In this document: positions 1 to 8,673 of the stretch, piece by piece
How positions within the stretch are numbered: position 1 is the first letter of the stretch
Layout of the letters: every line of letters begins with the position of its first letter
Assembly (NCBI GenBank): GCA_013298125.1
Contig: JAAFJP010000040.1
Coordinates: 1-46,360, forward strand
Direction of reading: 5' to 3'
Length of the DNA stretch: 46,360 nt
From: Cytophagales bacterium
Lineage (GTDB): Bacteria > Bacteroidota > Bacteroidia > Cytophagales > Spirosomataceae
Made by a program: the position numbers and the translations under genes
Notes under the pieces: model-generated
What the model was told of the DNA's origin: nothing
Database searches by the model: none
Seen by the model: only the letters and a program-made list of their open reading frames with translations

Positions 1-2
1 GA

Positions 3-92
3 AGGCACGCAAAAGACTATGAAAAAACAACAAATTCTGCCGAAGCATGGATATTACTAACCAATTGCCAAATAATATTAAATAGAAACTGA
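3..92 (+). mobile_element. C-terminal end of an IS5-like transposase, cut by the window edge
   Basis: The reading frame is open from the window edge and ends at TGA 90-92. It reads RHAKDYEKTTNSAEAWILL and continues to NRN. This resembles the tail of IS5-group DDE transposases, where an R-x-(A/S)-K-D-Y-E segment is followed by S-(A/S)-E and a short hydrophobic helix. Only about 29 residues are visible, so the family call rests on a short motif. I could not identify the element's right terminal repeat in the 50 bases after the stop. It could also be the tail of an unrelated gene. Confidence 0.45.
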
Positions 93-178
93 ATTTTACC
101 AAATATAATTTTTAAACATTTTCTTAGGCTTTAAACTATTTAGCTTTGCATAAATCACTTTTTAAACATTATTTCAAT

Positions 179-979
179 ATGAAATTAAAAATATTTCTAA
201 TTGTAAATTTTCTATTCTTCTTTTACAACTCAAATAGCCAAGTTGTAACCAAAACATTAAAAACCGTAAATGTTGTCCCAACAAGGGATTTTTATCTTAA
301 TGGAGAGGCAAGATCTACTTTTGGCACAGGTGTTCAATATCACGTAGTGACAGTGGAGTTGCCCGAAAATACGGTTGAATGGCACTATGCTTTATCAACC
401 ACTTCAAATGAAAATCAACAGGCATCTATAAATTTGACTTCCCAATTGGCTCGTATTATTGATAGAACTGGATTAACTTCTTTGGCTATAAATTCTTTAT
501 TCACTCCACAAGGTCGCCATACCTGTAATGTTTTTCTTCTTGCTGATGCCAATAGCGGAAGGTCTTTTTTCAATGGACAAAGCAATTGGAGACATTATAC
601 AAAATACGGTGCGATGGGTATAGCAAATGGAGTAATTTCTATTCGAGAGAAAGGATTTTTTACACAAGGTACGTGGTATATTGGTTTTAAGAATCCAACT
701 ATAACACAAGGGATGAATATTACAGTAGAAGTAACTGCAATTGTTGAAGAGTCAAATGTTGATAACAGTGTTTGGGAAAAGACTAAAATTGATCAATTTT
801 ATAATTTAATATTGCCCGTGTTTAAAAAACAATTTGGTGACGAAAAAGGACAAAATTTTGCTGATTGTTTTGTTGATAAATTTACTCAGAAATTTAAACC
901 AGAGGATTTTCAATCTATGCCAGAATACAAAATGAGAAATCTAATGATAGAATTTGGTAAAGAATGTGGGATTGAATAA
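179..979 (+). CDS. Secreted protein of unknown function
   Basis: The 266-residue protein starts at ATG 179. A TTG 33 bases upstream would add 11 residues before the signal peptide, so the ATG is preferred. Residues 1-20 form a typical signal peptide (lysines, then a Phe/Leu/Ile-rich core, then a Ser-Gln end), so the product is exported. The middle (about 25-190) is beta-rich, with phrases such as VTVELPENTVEWHYALSTT. The last 60 residues are helical and charged, with FADCFVDKFTQKF and a cysteine in each half. I do not recognise a named family. It stands alone between a transposase remnant and a convergent acyl-CoA ligase gene and ends just before a hairpin terminator. Confidence 0.8.
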   Translation: MKLKIFLIVNFLFFFYNSNSQVVTKTLKTVNVVPTRDFYLNGEARSTFGTGVQYHVVTVELPENTVEWHYALSTTSNENQQASINLTSQLARIIDRTGLTSLAINSLFTPQGRHTCNVFLLADANSGRSFFNGQSNWRHYTKYGAMGIANGVISIREKGFFTQGTWYIGFKNPTITQGMNITVEVTAIVEESNVDNSVWEKTKIDQFYNLILPVFKKQFGDEKGQNFADCFVDKFTQKFKPEDFQSMPEYKMRNLMIEFGKECGIE

Positions 980-998
980 ACCTCACTAATTTATTATA

Positions 999-1031
999 AA
1001 AAAGCTCTGTAAATGATTACAGAGCTTTTTT
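999..1031. terminator. Bidirectional hairpin terminator between convergent genes
   Basis: AAAAGCTCTGTAA pairs with TTACAGAGCTTTT around a short loop. The stem is flanked by A and T runs, so it can terminate both the secreted-protein gene and the convergent acyl-CoA ligase gene. Confidence 0.85.
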
Positions 1032-1041
1032 TATAATCCAA

Positions 1042-2814
1042 CTACTCATACATCCCCTCAATCAACTCCTTATATTTCCCATGAATTACTTTTCTTTTCA
1101 ACTTTAAGGTTGGTGTTAATTCACCGCTATCAATCGTGAAAAGTTTTGGGAGTAATTCTACTTTTTTGACTTGTTCATATTGGGCGATACTCTTCATTAA
1201 ATCTTTAACTTCTTCGTCAAATTTTTCTTTAACTTTCTGATTTTTAATGATTTGTGTATCGTCTGAATAATCTATTCCGTTTCTCGAACACCATTCTTTC
1301 AAAGCATTAAATTCTGGGATTAATAATGCCGATGGGAACTTCTGCCCCTCCCCTACTACAATGGCTTGTTCTATCAACATTGACTCCTTTAATTTGTTTT
1401 CTACCAACTGTGGAGCAACATACTTTCCACCCGATGTTTTGAAAATTTCCTTTTTACGGTCAGTAATTTTCAAATATTTTCCTTCTGATAATATTCCAAT
1501 ATCTCCTGTATGAAACCATCCCTCTGAATCAATTGCCTCCGCAGTGGCTTCTGGTTTTTTGTAGTAACCTTTCATTACAGATGGTCCTTTTACGCAAATT
1601 TCACCATCCTCCGCTATTTTTAATTCAAGATTTGGTAAAACTGTTCCAACACATCCTACTCTGAAATCCGTCAAAATACTACTTGAAATTACGGGCGATG
1701 TTTCTGTTAATCCATAACCTTCTGCAATGGGTATTCCTGCAGCCCAAAATACTCTTGAAAGTCGTGGTTGTAATGCTGCCGAACCTGATGCTATGATTTT
1801 TACATTTCCACCAAGAGCTTCTTGCCACTTACTAAAAATGAGTTTTCTTGCTATTTTCAACTGTGTATCATACCACCAACCCATTGGTTTCATTGGGTCG
1901 TATTTTAAGCCTAAATTTAATGCCCAGAAGAATAATTGCTTTTTGACCCCCGTTAATTCATAGCCTTTTGCTACGATTTTATCATACACTTTTTCTAATA
2001 ATCTTGGTACAGTCGCAAACACCTGTGGTTTTACTTCTCTGAGGTTATCAGCGATGGTTTCCATACTCTCAGCATAATAGACTGATACGCCGTAATACAT
2101 ATACACGTAGATATCCATACGCTCGTATATATGACACAGGGGCAGAAAACTCAATGCTTTTTCTTCTGGAAGTAATGGCAATGAACCTGCCGAGACAATA
2201 CCATCAAGGTTTGAGATGATGTTATCGTGGGTAAGCATCACTCCTTTGGGCTGTCCTGTTGTGCCTGATGTATAAATTAAAGTCAAAAGGTCATCTGGTT
2301 CAACGGCTGCCTTGAAAGGCTCTAATTGGGCAACATCCTCTCCTTTTGCTAAATCTGTAACTTCTGTCCAATGATTTGCCCCACTCACTTTGTCGAAGGT
2401 ATAAACGCCTTGGATTCCTTCTAAGGTTTGGGTTGCTTCTTTTACTTTTTCTAATAAATCTTTACCCGCAACGAAGATAAATTTTACCTCCGCATCATTA
2501 AATATGTATCTGTAATCTTCTATCGTAATCGTTGGGTACATTGGAACAGAAACCGCTCCTAATTGTTGTACCCCCAATTCTATAAAATTCCATTCTGGGC
2601 GATTGGGTGAAATCAGAGCTATTTTATCGTCTTTTTTTACGCCTAATTTCATCAAGCCTAAGCTCACATTATTGACGATTTCGACTAATTCTGTGGCACT
2701 ATATTTTTTCCATTCACCATTTACTTTGATCGTAAAGGCATCATTTTTATTTACTGGCAAAACACAGTTAGGCAGTAAATCAAATACTCTTGTGATATTG
2801 GGGTTAGCTTTCAT
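1042..2814 (-). CDS. Long-chain fatty acid--CoA ligase (AMP-forming)
   Basis: The 590-residue protein belongs to the adenylate-forming superfamily, close to the COG1022/FAA1 type of long-chain acyl-CoA synthetase. It would activate fatty acids with ATP and CoA at the inner face of the membrane. The P-loop-like motif YTSGTTGQPKG lies near residues 180-190. The adenine-binding stretch GYGLTETSP and the hinge/ribose motif GWFHTGDIG follow in order. The terminal lysine region is present as LKLKRKVIHGKY. Length is normal for the family. The gene is monocistronic: the left neighbour converges on it and the upstream gene ends in its own terminator. Fatty-acid degradation or lipid scavenging is the likely role; chain-length preference cannot be read from the sequence. 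Confidence 0.93.
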   Translation of the reverse strand: MKANPNITRVFDLLPNCVLPVNKNDAFTIKVNGEWKKYSATELVEIVNNVSLGLMKLGVKKDDKIALISPNRPEWNFIELGVQQLGAVSVPMYPTITIEDYRYIFNDAEVKFIFVAGKDLLEKVKEATQTLEGIQGVYTFDKVSGANHWTEVTDLAKGEDVAQLEPFKAAVEPDDLLTLIYTSGTTGQPKGVMLTHDNIISNLDGIVSAGSLPLLPEEKALSFLPLCHIYERMDIYVYMYYGVSVYYAESMETIADNLREVKPQVFATVPRLLEKVYDKIVAKGYELTGVKKQLFFWALNLGLKYDPMKPMGWWYDTQLKIARKLIFSKWQEALGGNVKIIASGSAALQPRLSRVFWAAGIPIAEGYGLTETSPVISSSILTDFRVGCVGTVLPNLELKIAEDGEICVKGPSVMKGYYKKPEATAEAIDSEGWFHTGDIGILSEGKYLKITDRKKEIFKTSGGKYVAPQLVENKLKESMLIEQAIVVGEGQKFPSALLIPEFNALKEWCSRNGIDYSDDTQIIKNQKVKEKFDEEVKDLMKSIAQYEQVKKVELLPKLFTIDSGELTPTLKLKRKVIHGKYKELIEGMYE

Positions 2815-2828
2815 AAAATGACTTTTAA

Positions 2829-2896
2829 TTGTTGATAAGTTTAATTCTTTATTAAATACAATTTTTAGTTTTTTTTGTTCTAAAACTTATCAACAA
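2829..2896. repeat. 14-bp perfect inverted repeat upstream of the acyl-CoA ligase gene
   Basis: TTGTTGATAAGTTT (2829-2842) is the exact reverse complement of AAACTTATCAACAA (2883-2896), with 40 bases between. Its position immediately upstream of the ligase start suggests an operator or a 5' leader hairpin. Each arm also contains TTATCAACA, one mismatch from a DnaA box. Confidence 0.6.
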
Positions 2897-2957
2897 ATAT
2901 AGATACGATTCCTCAAAATGATTTAGTTTGTGTCTATAATTATTTTATTATCTCTAA

Positions 2958-2985
2958 ACAAAAAAGCCCAAATCTCTTCGGGCTT
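2958..2985 (-). terminator. Rho-independent terminator of the metallopeptidase gene
   Basis: On the minus strand the stem AAGCCC/GGGCTT (2980-2985 with 2964-2969) is followed by a T-rich run. It begins less than 10 bases after the stop codon of the M48-like gene. Confidence 0.85.
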
Positions 2986-2992
2986 CATGTTT

Positions 2993-4129
2993 TTATTCTT
3001 CCTCCTCTTCGTTATCTACCCTAATTATTTCACTTCGACCATCTGAAAAAATGTAGGTTAATTCGACTTCGTCTCTTTCTTCATCGTCATTCAGAATGTA
3101 ATTACCTGAGTCGGTTGTTCGGTCTTCGATGAATTTTCCTTCATATTTTTCTCCACCTTGAAAATAATACGTTCCATTACCATGTCTTTTCCCTCTTACG
3201 TATTCTCCAACGTACATTTTTCTACCATTTGCATAATATTGGATTCCATGACCATGTCGTCTTCCATTCTCCCATGAGCCTGTGTAGCTGCCTTGTGTTG
3301 GATGTATGTACGTACCATCTCCGTCAGCACAATTACCCGAAACACAACCTGTTTTTCTTTCAACATTTGAATTAACGGTTGTTCTTCCTAATTCTATATC
3401 ATTTTCAATAACCCTTACTTGACGTTCTTGAACTCTTGGCTTTGGAGCGGGTTGTTCAATCCGTGGAGGAGCTTGTCTTTGCGAGGTTTGAATATTTGGT
3501 GTGTTAGTGATTGTACTTAATCTTGGATGTAATGATTCCGCTTCATCCCAACCTTTTTTAATAGCAATTAGTCTCTGTGACTGCGGAGGATGGGTTGCAG
3601 TAACTACTTCACCCTGAAAATGTCTCATGGCTTCCTGTGACTGCGAAAGGTTCGCTCCCATTTCATGCAACCAAAATCCTGAGAAATAATCTGCCTCTAA
3701 TTCTTTTTCAGGACGGCTTCCCGTTCCATCAATGGTATGATAATTGGCATGATGTCCTATTTCATGGGCTAAAATTGAAACTGCCGCCCAGTCGGTCTGA
3801 GTGGTTTCTTCTACCCTATTCAAAAAGGCATTGTCATAGACAATAAATGGTTGTCCTTCGATAACTGTTGCAAAACAATTATCGGTGTTTGGACACATCA
3901 TTACCTTGAATTTGGAGGTTACTTGTCCCATCTTTTTTGCAAATTGACCTATTACTTGTTCGGCATGGCTATCCGAACGAAATCCTTGCATTTGTGGACA
4001 AATCTCTTGTGGGGATATATTTCTTCCGAAATAATTACAAGCGAAGTTGATTTTTTTAGTTTTCGTCTGGCTAAATGTCTGATTGGCAAACGAAATGATT
4101 AATAACAAGATGACTACTGGGCTTTTCAT
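2993..4129 (-). CDS. Secreted M48-like zinc metallopeptidase with C-terminal MORN repeats
   Basis: The 378-residue protein has a signal peptide (residues 1-20). The peptidase part carries LAHEIGHHANYH near residues 120-131, which is the HExxH zinc motif, and ELEADYFSGF near 143-152, which supplies the third zinc ligand as in M48/HtpX-type enzymes. A proline-rich linker (about 200-235) leads to three or more MORN-type repeats (about 270-335) with GDGTY, GSWENGRRHGHG, GEYVRGKRHGNG and YEGKF cores. The C-terminus is very acidic and ends in a run of glutamates. MORN repeats usually bind lipid or protein partners, so the repeats may anchor the protease at the envelope. The combination of peptidase and MORN is less usual than either alone. 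Confidence 0.85.
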   Translation of the reverse strand: MKSPVVILLLIISFANQTFSQTKTKKINFACNYFGRNISPQEICPQMQGFRSDSHAEQVIGQFAKKMGQVTSKFKVMMCPNTDNCFATVIEGQPFIVYDNAFLNRVEETTQTDWAAVSILAHEIGHHANYHTIDGTGSRPEKELEADYFSGFWLHEMGANLSQSQEAMRHFQGEVVTATHPPQSQRLIAIKKGWDEAESLHPRLSTITNTPNIQTSQRQAPPRIEQPAPKPRVQERQVRVIENDIELGRTTVNSNVERKTGCVSGNCADGDGTYIHPTQGSYTGSWENGRRHGHGIQYYANGRKMYVGEYVRGKRHGNGTYYFQGGEKYEGKFIEDRTTDSGNYILNDDEERDEVELTYIFSDGRSEIIRVDNEEEEE

Positions 4130-4237
4130 GTTGATAAAATTACTTGAATGTGGATAAAATTTCGATGTGGTCGATAATAATTTTTTACAAGTAAACTTTT
4201 ACCATGAATTAAGATTGGATTTGTGGAGTGATTTATT

Positions 4238-4299
4238 AACCGCAAGGACGGGTGGACGCTATGAAATTTTTAACCTTGCGTCATTGCGTCTTAGCGGTA
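4238..4299. repeat. Imperfect palindromic intergenic element (CCGCAAGG/CCTTGCG type)
   Basis: The element opens with ACCGCAAGGACG and closes with TTGCGTCTTAGCGGT. GCAAGG at 4242-4247 pairs with CCTTGC at 4274-4279, and the outer ACCGC/GCGGT also pair. GCGTC-type words recur inside. It lies between the 5' end of the peptidase gene and the terminator of the TPR gene, so it is not itself needed as a terminator. Confidence 0.6.
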
Positions 4300-4305
4300 A
4301 AACAA

Positions 4306-4334
4306 AAACCGCAAGTCATAAAAACCTGCGGTTT
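4306..4334. terminator. Hairpin terminator of the TPR gene
   Basis: AAACCGCA (4306-4313) pairs exactly with TGCGGTTT (4327-4334). On the minus strand it follows the TPR gene stop by about 20 bases and runs into a short T-rich tract. Confidence 0.7.
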
Positions 4335-4356
4335 GATATTATTACGAAAATGATAT

Positions 4357-6168
4357 TTAGTTTATTGTATCACCTCTTAAATTTCTAAATCTTTTTCTTG
4401 CATCTGCTCCGTAGATGCTTCCTGGATATTTTGTTAATAACTCTTGATATAACTTCATTGCCTTTGAAGGCTGATTCATTTTCTCTTGATAAGTTTTTGC
4501 TAAATGATAAGTCGCATCATCTCCTTTTAACTCAATTGGGAATTTTTGGATGATGGTTTCTAAATCTTTCACTCCTTTTTCTGTATCTCCTTGTTTTAGA
4601 TAAGTCATGGCTCTTAGATATATTATTTCATCTTCGAGTGGGTCGCCTTTGAAGGCTTTTTCCATTGTTATCAAACTCGCCAATGCCTCTTCGTTTCTAT
4701 GTTGAAAAAGTAGTAGTTCTACATTTGAGTAGGCTTTCATGGCTTTTTCTGTACTATCTGCCCCTGTGTTTTCCAAAATCAGAAGACTTAGTTCCATCGC
4801 ATCATTGGCAATTTCTCTGGTCGTGGCTTGTTTCAAAATATCCAAAACTTCTTTTGACAGTTCAAAGTCTCCACGGAAGTACGCCAATCTTGCATTTCTT
4901 AATTTTGCATCATAACCTAACGGGCTATCCTTCTCAGATTTTTCTACCTGTGAATAAATCAAGGTAGCTTCCCACGGTTCAGATTTCAGTAAGTAAACAT
5001 CTCCTAAATCTAACTTACATCGATCTATAAATTGTTGGTCTCCGTTTGCCAATTTGATTGCATTTTCTAAAACTACGATGGCTGTATCTTTTTCATTCAA
5101 ATAAAAAGCATACAAAAGTCCTTTGCTTCTGACAGCTTCCAATGTTTTCTGATTCGTCCCTAATTCCTCCAACATCTTAGAATATTCAGTTATCAACAAT
5201 CTAATGTCTGCGGTGTTGATAGGATAAACACTTTTGATAACTTCTTCCTTCGCATTTATCAACATTCGTCTCCAAAGTGGATAATTCTGATTGCGAGGAT
5301 ATTCTTTCACCAGATATTCAAATATCTTACCCGAATTGATGTAATCTTTGTTTTGATGAGCCAAAAATCCTAAGTCAGTTACCTGCACGCCTTCCTTCTT
5401 GTAACGTCTGTCCAAAGCACGTGCCTGTACGAAGGCTTTGAAAAATTCTTTCTTTTGAATCATGTGCCAAATCAAAACTTCACTGAAATAGGCTTGGTCT
5501 GGATACTTCTGAACATTGGTATAAAGTATCTTCTCAAATTGTTCTATTTCCTTTTCATCTTTCAGTTCGTCTTGTAGCATTGCCTGTGCCATTTCTCGAT
5601 TGTCTGAGGCTAATCCAAATTTTAGGTACTCCTCAATCATTTGACTTGTTTTGCCTTGAATACGATATAACTTTCCTAACTGAATCGCAAACTTATCCAC
5701 AGACTTAGTAGCTTCTCTTGATTTCTCAATTGTCTCAATCGCCAAATCATATTGTTGATTCTGAGAAAACTCATTTACCAATTCCATCATCGCATAGTCA
5801 TTGTCTTTAACCTTATCAATTGCAATTCCGTATTGCTTCTGGGCTTCGTCTTTCTTTTCGGTAACTTCCAACAATCTTGCGTAATCAGTTATGTACTTAG
5901 CACTACCATCTGAATTCTTGATTTGCTTTTTCACAAACTTTTCAGCCTCCTCCCATTCTTTCAATTTTATGAGCGTTTGCAAATAGGGCTTGTGAATAAC
6001 TTTGGCAGTTTCTTTATTTTTTGAAAGTTTCTGAAAAACCGACTTTGCTTTCTCATACTCACCCGCCTTCATGTACTCCATACCCAACTCCGCATCCTGT
6101 GCGAAAGTCGAAATTGAGAACATCATCAAACCCAAAAGGCAAAATGCTTTCCAAAAACTTTTCAACAT
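4357..6168 (-). CDS. Secreted tetratricopeptide-repeat protein
   Basis: The 603-residue protein starts at the methionine of MLKSFWKAFCLLGLMMF. A start six codons upstream is possible but would precede the signal peptide. The signal sequence ends near STFAQ, so it is exported. The rest is helical TPR-like repeats throughout: A-x-x-x-x-x-G-(D/E)-Y-E-K-A near the N-terminus (MKAGEYEKAKSVFQKL), and near the C-terminus (AMTYLKQGDTEKGVKDLETII; YHLAKTYQEKMNQPSKAMKLYQEL). The last repeats resemble YbgF/BamD-like periplasmic TPRs, so a scaffold role in envelope assembly is plausible. It is a single-gene unit; upstream lies the DnaA-box-rich gap. Confidence 0.85.
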   Translation of the reverse strand: MLKSFWKAFCLLGLMMFSISTFAQDAELGMEYMKAGEYEKAKSVFQKLSKNKETAKVIHKPYLQTLIKLKEWEEAEKFVKKQIKNSDGSAKYITDYARLLEVTEKKDEAQKQYGIAIDKVKDNDYAMMELVNEFSQNQQYDLAIETIEKSREATKSVDKFAIQLGKLYRIQGKTSQMIEEYLKFGLASDNREMAQAMLQDELKDEKEIEQFEKILYTNVQKYPDQAYFSEVLIWHMIQKKEFFKAFVQARALDRRYKKEGVQVTDLGFLAHQNKDYINSGKIFEYLVKEYPRNQNYPLWRRMLINAKEEVIKSVYPINTADIRLLITEYSKMLEELGTNQKTLEAVRSKGLLYAFYLNEKDTAIVVLENAIKLANGDQQFIDRCKLDLGDVYLLKSEPWEATLIYSQVEKSEKDSPLGYDAKLRNARLAYFRGDFELSKEVLDILKQATTREIANDAMELSLLILENTGADSTEKAMKAYSNVELLLFQHRNEEALASLITMEKAFKGDPLEDEIIYLRAMTYLKQGDTEKGVKDLETIIQKFPIELKGDDATYHLAKTYQEKMNQPSKAMKLYQELLTKYPGSIYGADARKRFRNLRGDTIN

Positions 6169-6186
6169 TACATTATAATAAATCAT

Positions 6187-6710
6187 TATTTTTTATTTTA
6201 AATTTTTCAAAAAAAGAAAACTACTATATCTATTATGCTGTGTATAAGTGGATTAAACCTGTGAAACATATTTTTCACGTATTGATGTTTACTTTTAAAT
6301 ATTTATCCACATTAATAATTGAGTTATCAACACATAACTAATTGAATAACAGTTAGTTTAAAATTGATAGTCAAATATGTGTATAAGTTTTATACATCTA
6401 TCAACGCTATCCACATTCACTTTGTTGTGTGGTAAGTATGTCATTTGAAGACTTATAAATCGGATAGTTTTCCACGCTACAAAAAGCCCATTTTCTGAAT
6501 CCACAATGACCTCCTTTCTTTCCACAATTTAATTGTTCAAAAACCATACCTTATCCACGATTCGAAGTGCTGTATTTAAAGATTTTATCGACTTATCCAC
6601 ATGGATTTAGAGTGAAATTGCTTGATTTTAGCTTTTTCTGATTTTGTGGGTTGGAAGTTTTTGAAATGGATTTTTTTAAATCAGAAAAATTGGATGAGTT
6701 ATTCACATTA
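6187..6710. other. Gene-free DnaA-box cluster: candidate oriC or DnaA-titration site
   Basis: This stretch has no credible gene. Five exact matches to TTATNCACA are present: 6239-6247 (minus), 6303-6311 (plus), 6378-6386 (minus), 6593-6601 (plus) and 6699-6707 (plus). One-mismatch boxes occur at 6324-6332, 6407-6415 and 6551-6559. With this AT content about 0.05 exact matches would be expected by chance in 670 bases on two strands. An AT-rich run at 6181-6236 could serve as an unwinding element. mnmG (gidA), a frequent origin neighbour, starts about 5 kb away. Against this, no dnaA gene is visible, and genes to the right also point left, towards the site. Confidence 0.6.
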
Positions 6711-6716
6711 TTTGTC

Positions 6717-6849
6717 TGGGCGACCCCGTCTGAATTTGGATTCGTCTGATTAGTGTATTAATTGGATTTAAAAAATTGGAATGCTGTCTTTTTACTAAAT
6801 CCTAAAAATCCATAAATCCCACGAATCCAAATTCAGACAAAATCGCCCA
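6717..6849. repeat. 133-bp inverted-repeat element after the Ig-like lipoprotein gene
   Basis: GTCTGAATTTGGATTCGT (6728-6745) is the exact reverse complement of ACGAATCCAAATTCAGAC (6821-6838). Outside it TGGGCGA (6717-6723) pairs with TCGCCCA (6843-6849) across 4-base bulges, and GGATTTA/TAAATCC pair inside. It ends ten bases before the stop codon of the lipoprotein gene, so it may terminate that transcript, though its size and TIR-like ends look like a palindromic mobile element. Confidence 0.7.
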
Positions 6850-6858
6850 TACAATTCT

Positions 6859-8493
6859 TTACTCAATCACAAAATCATACCCAGTCAATTCAAAATTCTG
6901 TTTCAACTTAATTTTATCCTTAATGAACATTATTTTTTCAGGAAGAATATTCTTTTCTAAATCTCCACTATCCCATCTTTCATTACGATTTTCATCTACA
7001 ATTAATCTGATATAGTACATTCCTGCCTTCACAAAGGCAAATTCGTATTTCAAAATGTTGTCCACTTTTTGCACAACTTGATATTGTTCATCTAATAACT
7101 GAACGATGAAACCTTTTTTCTTAGGATTTTTTACTTCCCCACTCAAAATTCCATATTTTTCAGGGTCACGAATGGGATGATTTGCTATAAAATTTGTTGT
7201 AGAATCATTTTCAACTGAGATAAATGTGCCTTTTGGCATTTTTAATCTTACAAATTCTCTTGCTTTTTTTCCATCAACTTTGATTTTCAATTCCGTTTTT
7301 TCTGAATTCCATTTTAGATCCTTTTCCGTCACAGGTAAACGTACAAGTGTATCATTCATAAATTCAATTTTATTCAAATCATAATTCTTGATAGGTTTCG
7401 TAAAAGTGAAAGTATAGCCTACTTCTTTCAAATCAATATCTTCACCATTGGTTGGTTTTGGTTTCATCGAAAACTCATCTTTTACTCCGTCATTTTTCTT
7501 CGGTTTTTCCTTAAATTTAATTTTTTGTTCATGTGTAAAAACCCTATCCAACGAATCCGTCACTGATATTTTCACCTTCACTGTATCTGAATAAACCTGA
7601 TTTGTATTAAAAACTCTAATACTTCTCGCTTCGGTTTGCTGATAAACCATGCTGTCTTTTTTATCCGTAAAATTTATCTTCACACTTTTAATACCTCTGT
7701 TATAATCAATGTATGCATAATTTGAGGTAGTTCTCGCTTTCAGAACTTTATTAGGTATTTTTTCCATCTTCGCCATATTAATTTCTAAATTTTCAAGATT
7801 TGATTTTAAAGTAATCGTATCTCGAATAATCCCTAAATTCTCTTTCGCTTCATCATATAATAAATTGTTATTGGCATCAGTCACAGCAAAAATCCGATAT
7901 TTTCCAGAAGCTACATTTTCAATCGTAAATATCCCCGAACTATCTGTTTTCATAAAATAATAAGGTTTTATTTTTTTAGGATTTAATGTATCTGAATAAA
8001 AGTACATTCCTACACTCACATCCATCATAGGCTTATTTGTCAAAGGATTTTTTACTTTTCCACTTACTTTTAATGAATCAATGATTTTGCCTGTACTAAA
8101 AACCAATCGAATATTTTTAGCAATATTACTCTCATTTTTATCTTTAAATGTATTCCTAAAATTGAAACTGTATGTGGTATTATCTTTAAAAGGTTTATCA
8201 AATGTTAATCTCGCACCCTTCGGCATAATCTTCGTTTCATAAGTTCCTTCCAAATTCGGCGTAATGGATAATTGTTGTTGAATATTATCGACACTCACAT
8301 ATTCATTAAATAAAATTTCTATTTGTTTACCCTTAAAATTCTTTGTTTGGTTTTCTGGAATAATTTTTACAATTGTTGGAGCGAGTGTATCTTTCTTTCC
8401 TCCCGTGGGTGCGACTATTTGAGCACAACTCAGGAGCATTTCGGCAATCATTAAACTCAAAAAACTTATCAATACTATGTGTTTTATTCTCAT
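6859..8493 (-). CDS. Lipoprotein with N-terminal bacterial Ig-like (Big_5) domain
   Basis: The 544-residue protein has a lipoprotein signal ending in LLSC (cysteine at about 23). It is followed by APTGGKKDTLAPTIVKIIPENQT, the usual opening of the Big_5-type Ig domain found in many Bacteroidota proteins (about residues 30-130). Next come a carboxypeptidase-regulatory-like beta segment (about 145-235, SGKVKNPLTNKPMMDVSVG) and further beta-rich regions with a lysine-rich linker near 330-350. The C-terminal part contains GKYRIFAVTDANNN- and IRLIVDENRNERWDSGD-type phrases shared by surface lipoproteins. Function is unknown; an envelope-anchored adhesion or structural role is the best inference. 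It is not co-transcribed with the methyltransferase, which has its own terminator. Confidence 0.85.
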   Translation of the reverse strand: MRIKHIVLISFLSLMIAEMLLSCAQIVAPTGGKKDTLAPTIVKIIPENQTKNFKGKQIEILFNEYVSVDNIQQQLSITPNLEGTYETKIMPKGARLTFDKPFKDNTTYSFNFRNTFKDKNESNIAKNIRLVFSTGKIIDSLKVSGKVKNPLTNKPMMDVSVGMYFYSDTLNPKKIKPYYFMKTDSSGIFTIENVASGKYRIFAVTDANNNLLYDEAKENLGIIRDTITLKSNLENLEINMAKMEKIPNKVLKARTTSNYAYIDYNRGIKSVKINFTDKKDSMVYQQTEARSIRVFNTNQVYSDTVKVKISVTDSLDRVFTHEQKIKFKEKPKKNDGVKDEFSMKPKPTNGEDIDLKEVGYTFTFTKPIKNYDLNKIEFMNDTLVRLPVTEKDLKWNSEKTELKIKVDGKKAREFVRLKMPKGTFISVENDSTTNFIANHPIRDPEKYGILSGEVKNPKKKGFIVQLLDEQYQVVQKVDNILKYEFAFVKAGMYYIRLIVDENRNERWDSGDLEKNILPEKIMFIKDKIKLKQNFELTGYDFVIE

Positions 8494-8620
8494 GTGAATA
8501 TGTTAATAACTTTGTGGAAAATCTGATTAATGTTTCGTAAAAGAAATTTTGAATATTTAGTTTAGTCAAAATTGCGTAAAATTATTGGTTTATAGAAATT
8601 AAAACCATTTTGCAAAAATA

Positions 8621-8651
8621 AACCCTCAATAGTTGATAACCATTGAGGGTT
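8621..8651 (-). terminator. Terminator of the methyltransferase gene
   Basis: AACCCTCAAT (8621-8630) pairs exactly with ATTGAGGGTT (8642-8651). On the minus strand the stem is followed by TATTTTTG, a typical U-rich tail, about 20 bases after the stop. Confidence 0.85.
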
Positions 8652-8673
8652 GTGGAAAAGTATCGAAATAGTG

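Noticed and set aside
2829-2896. The paired TTATCAACA sites as a second DnaA-box cluster
   Set aside because: Both are one mismatch away from the consensus and are arms of one hairpin; no exact boxes are present there.
6021-6341. 106-codon plus-strand frame across the TPR start and DnaA-box region
   Set aside because: Composition is not protein-like and it overlaps the signal peptide region of the TPR gene on the other strand.
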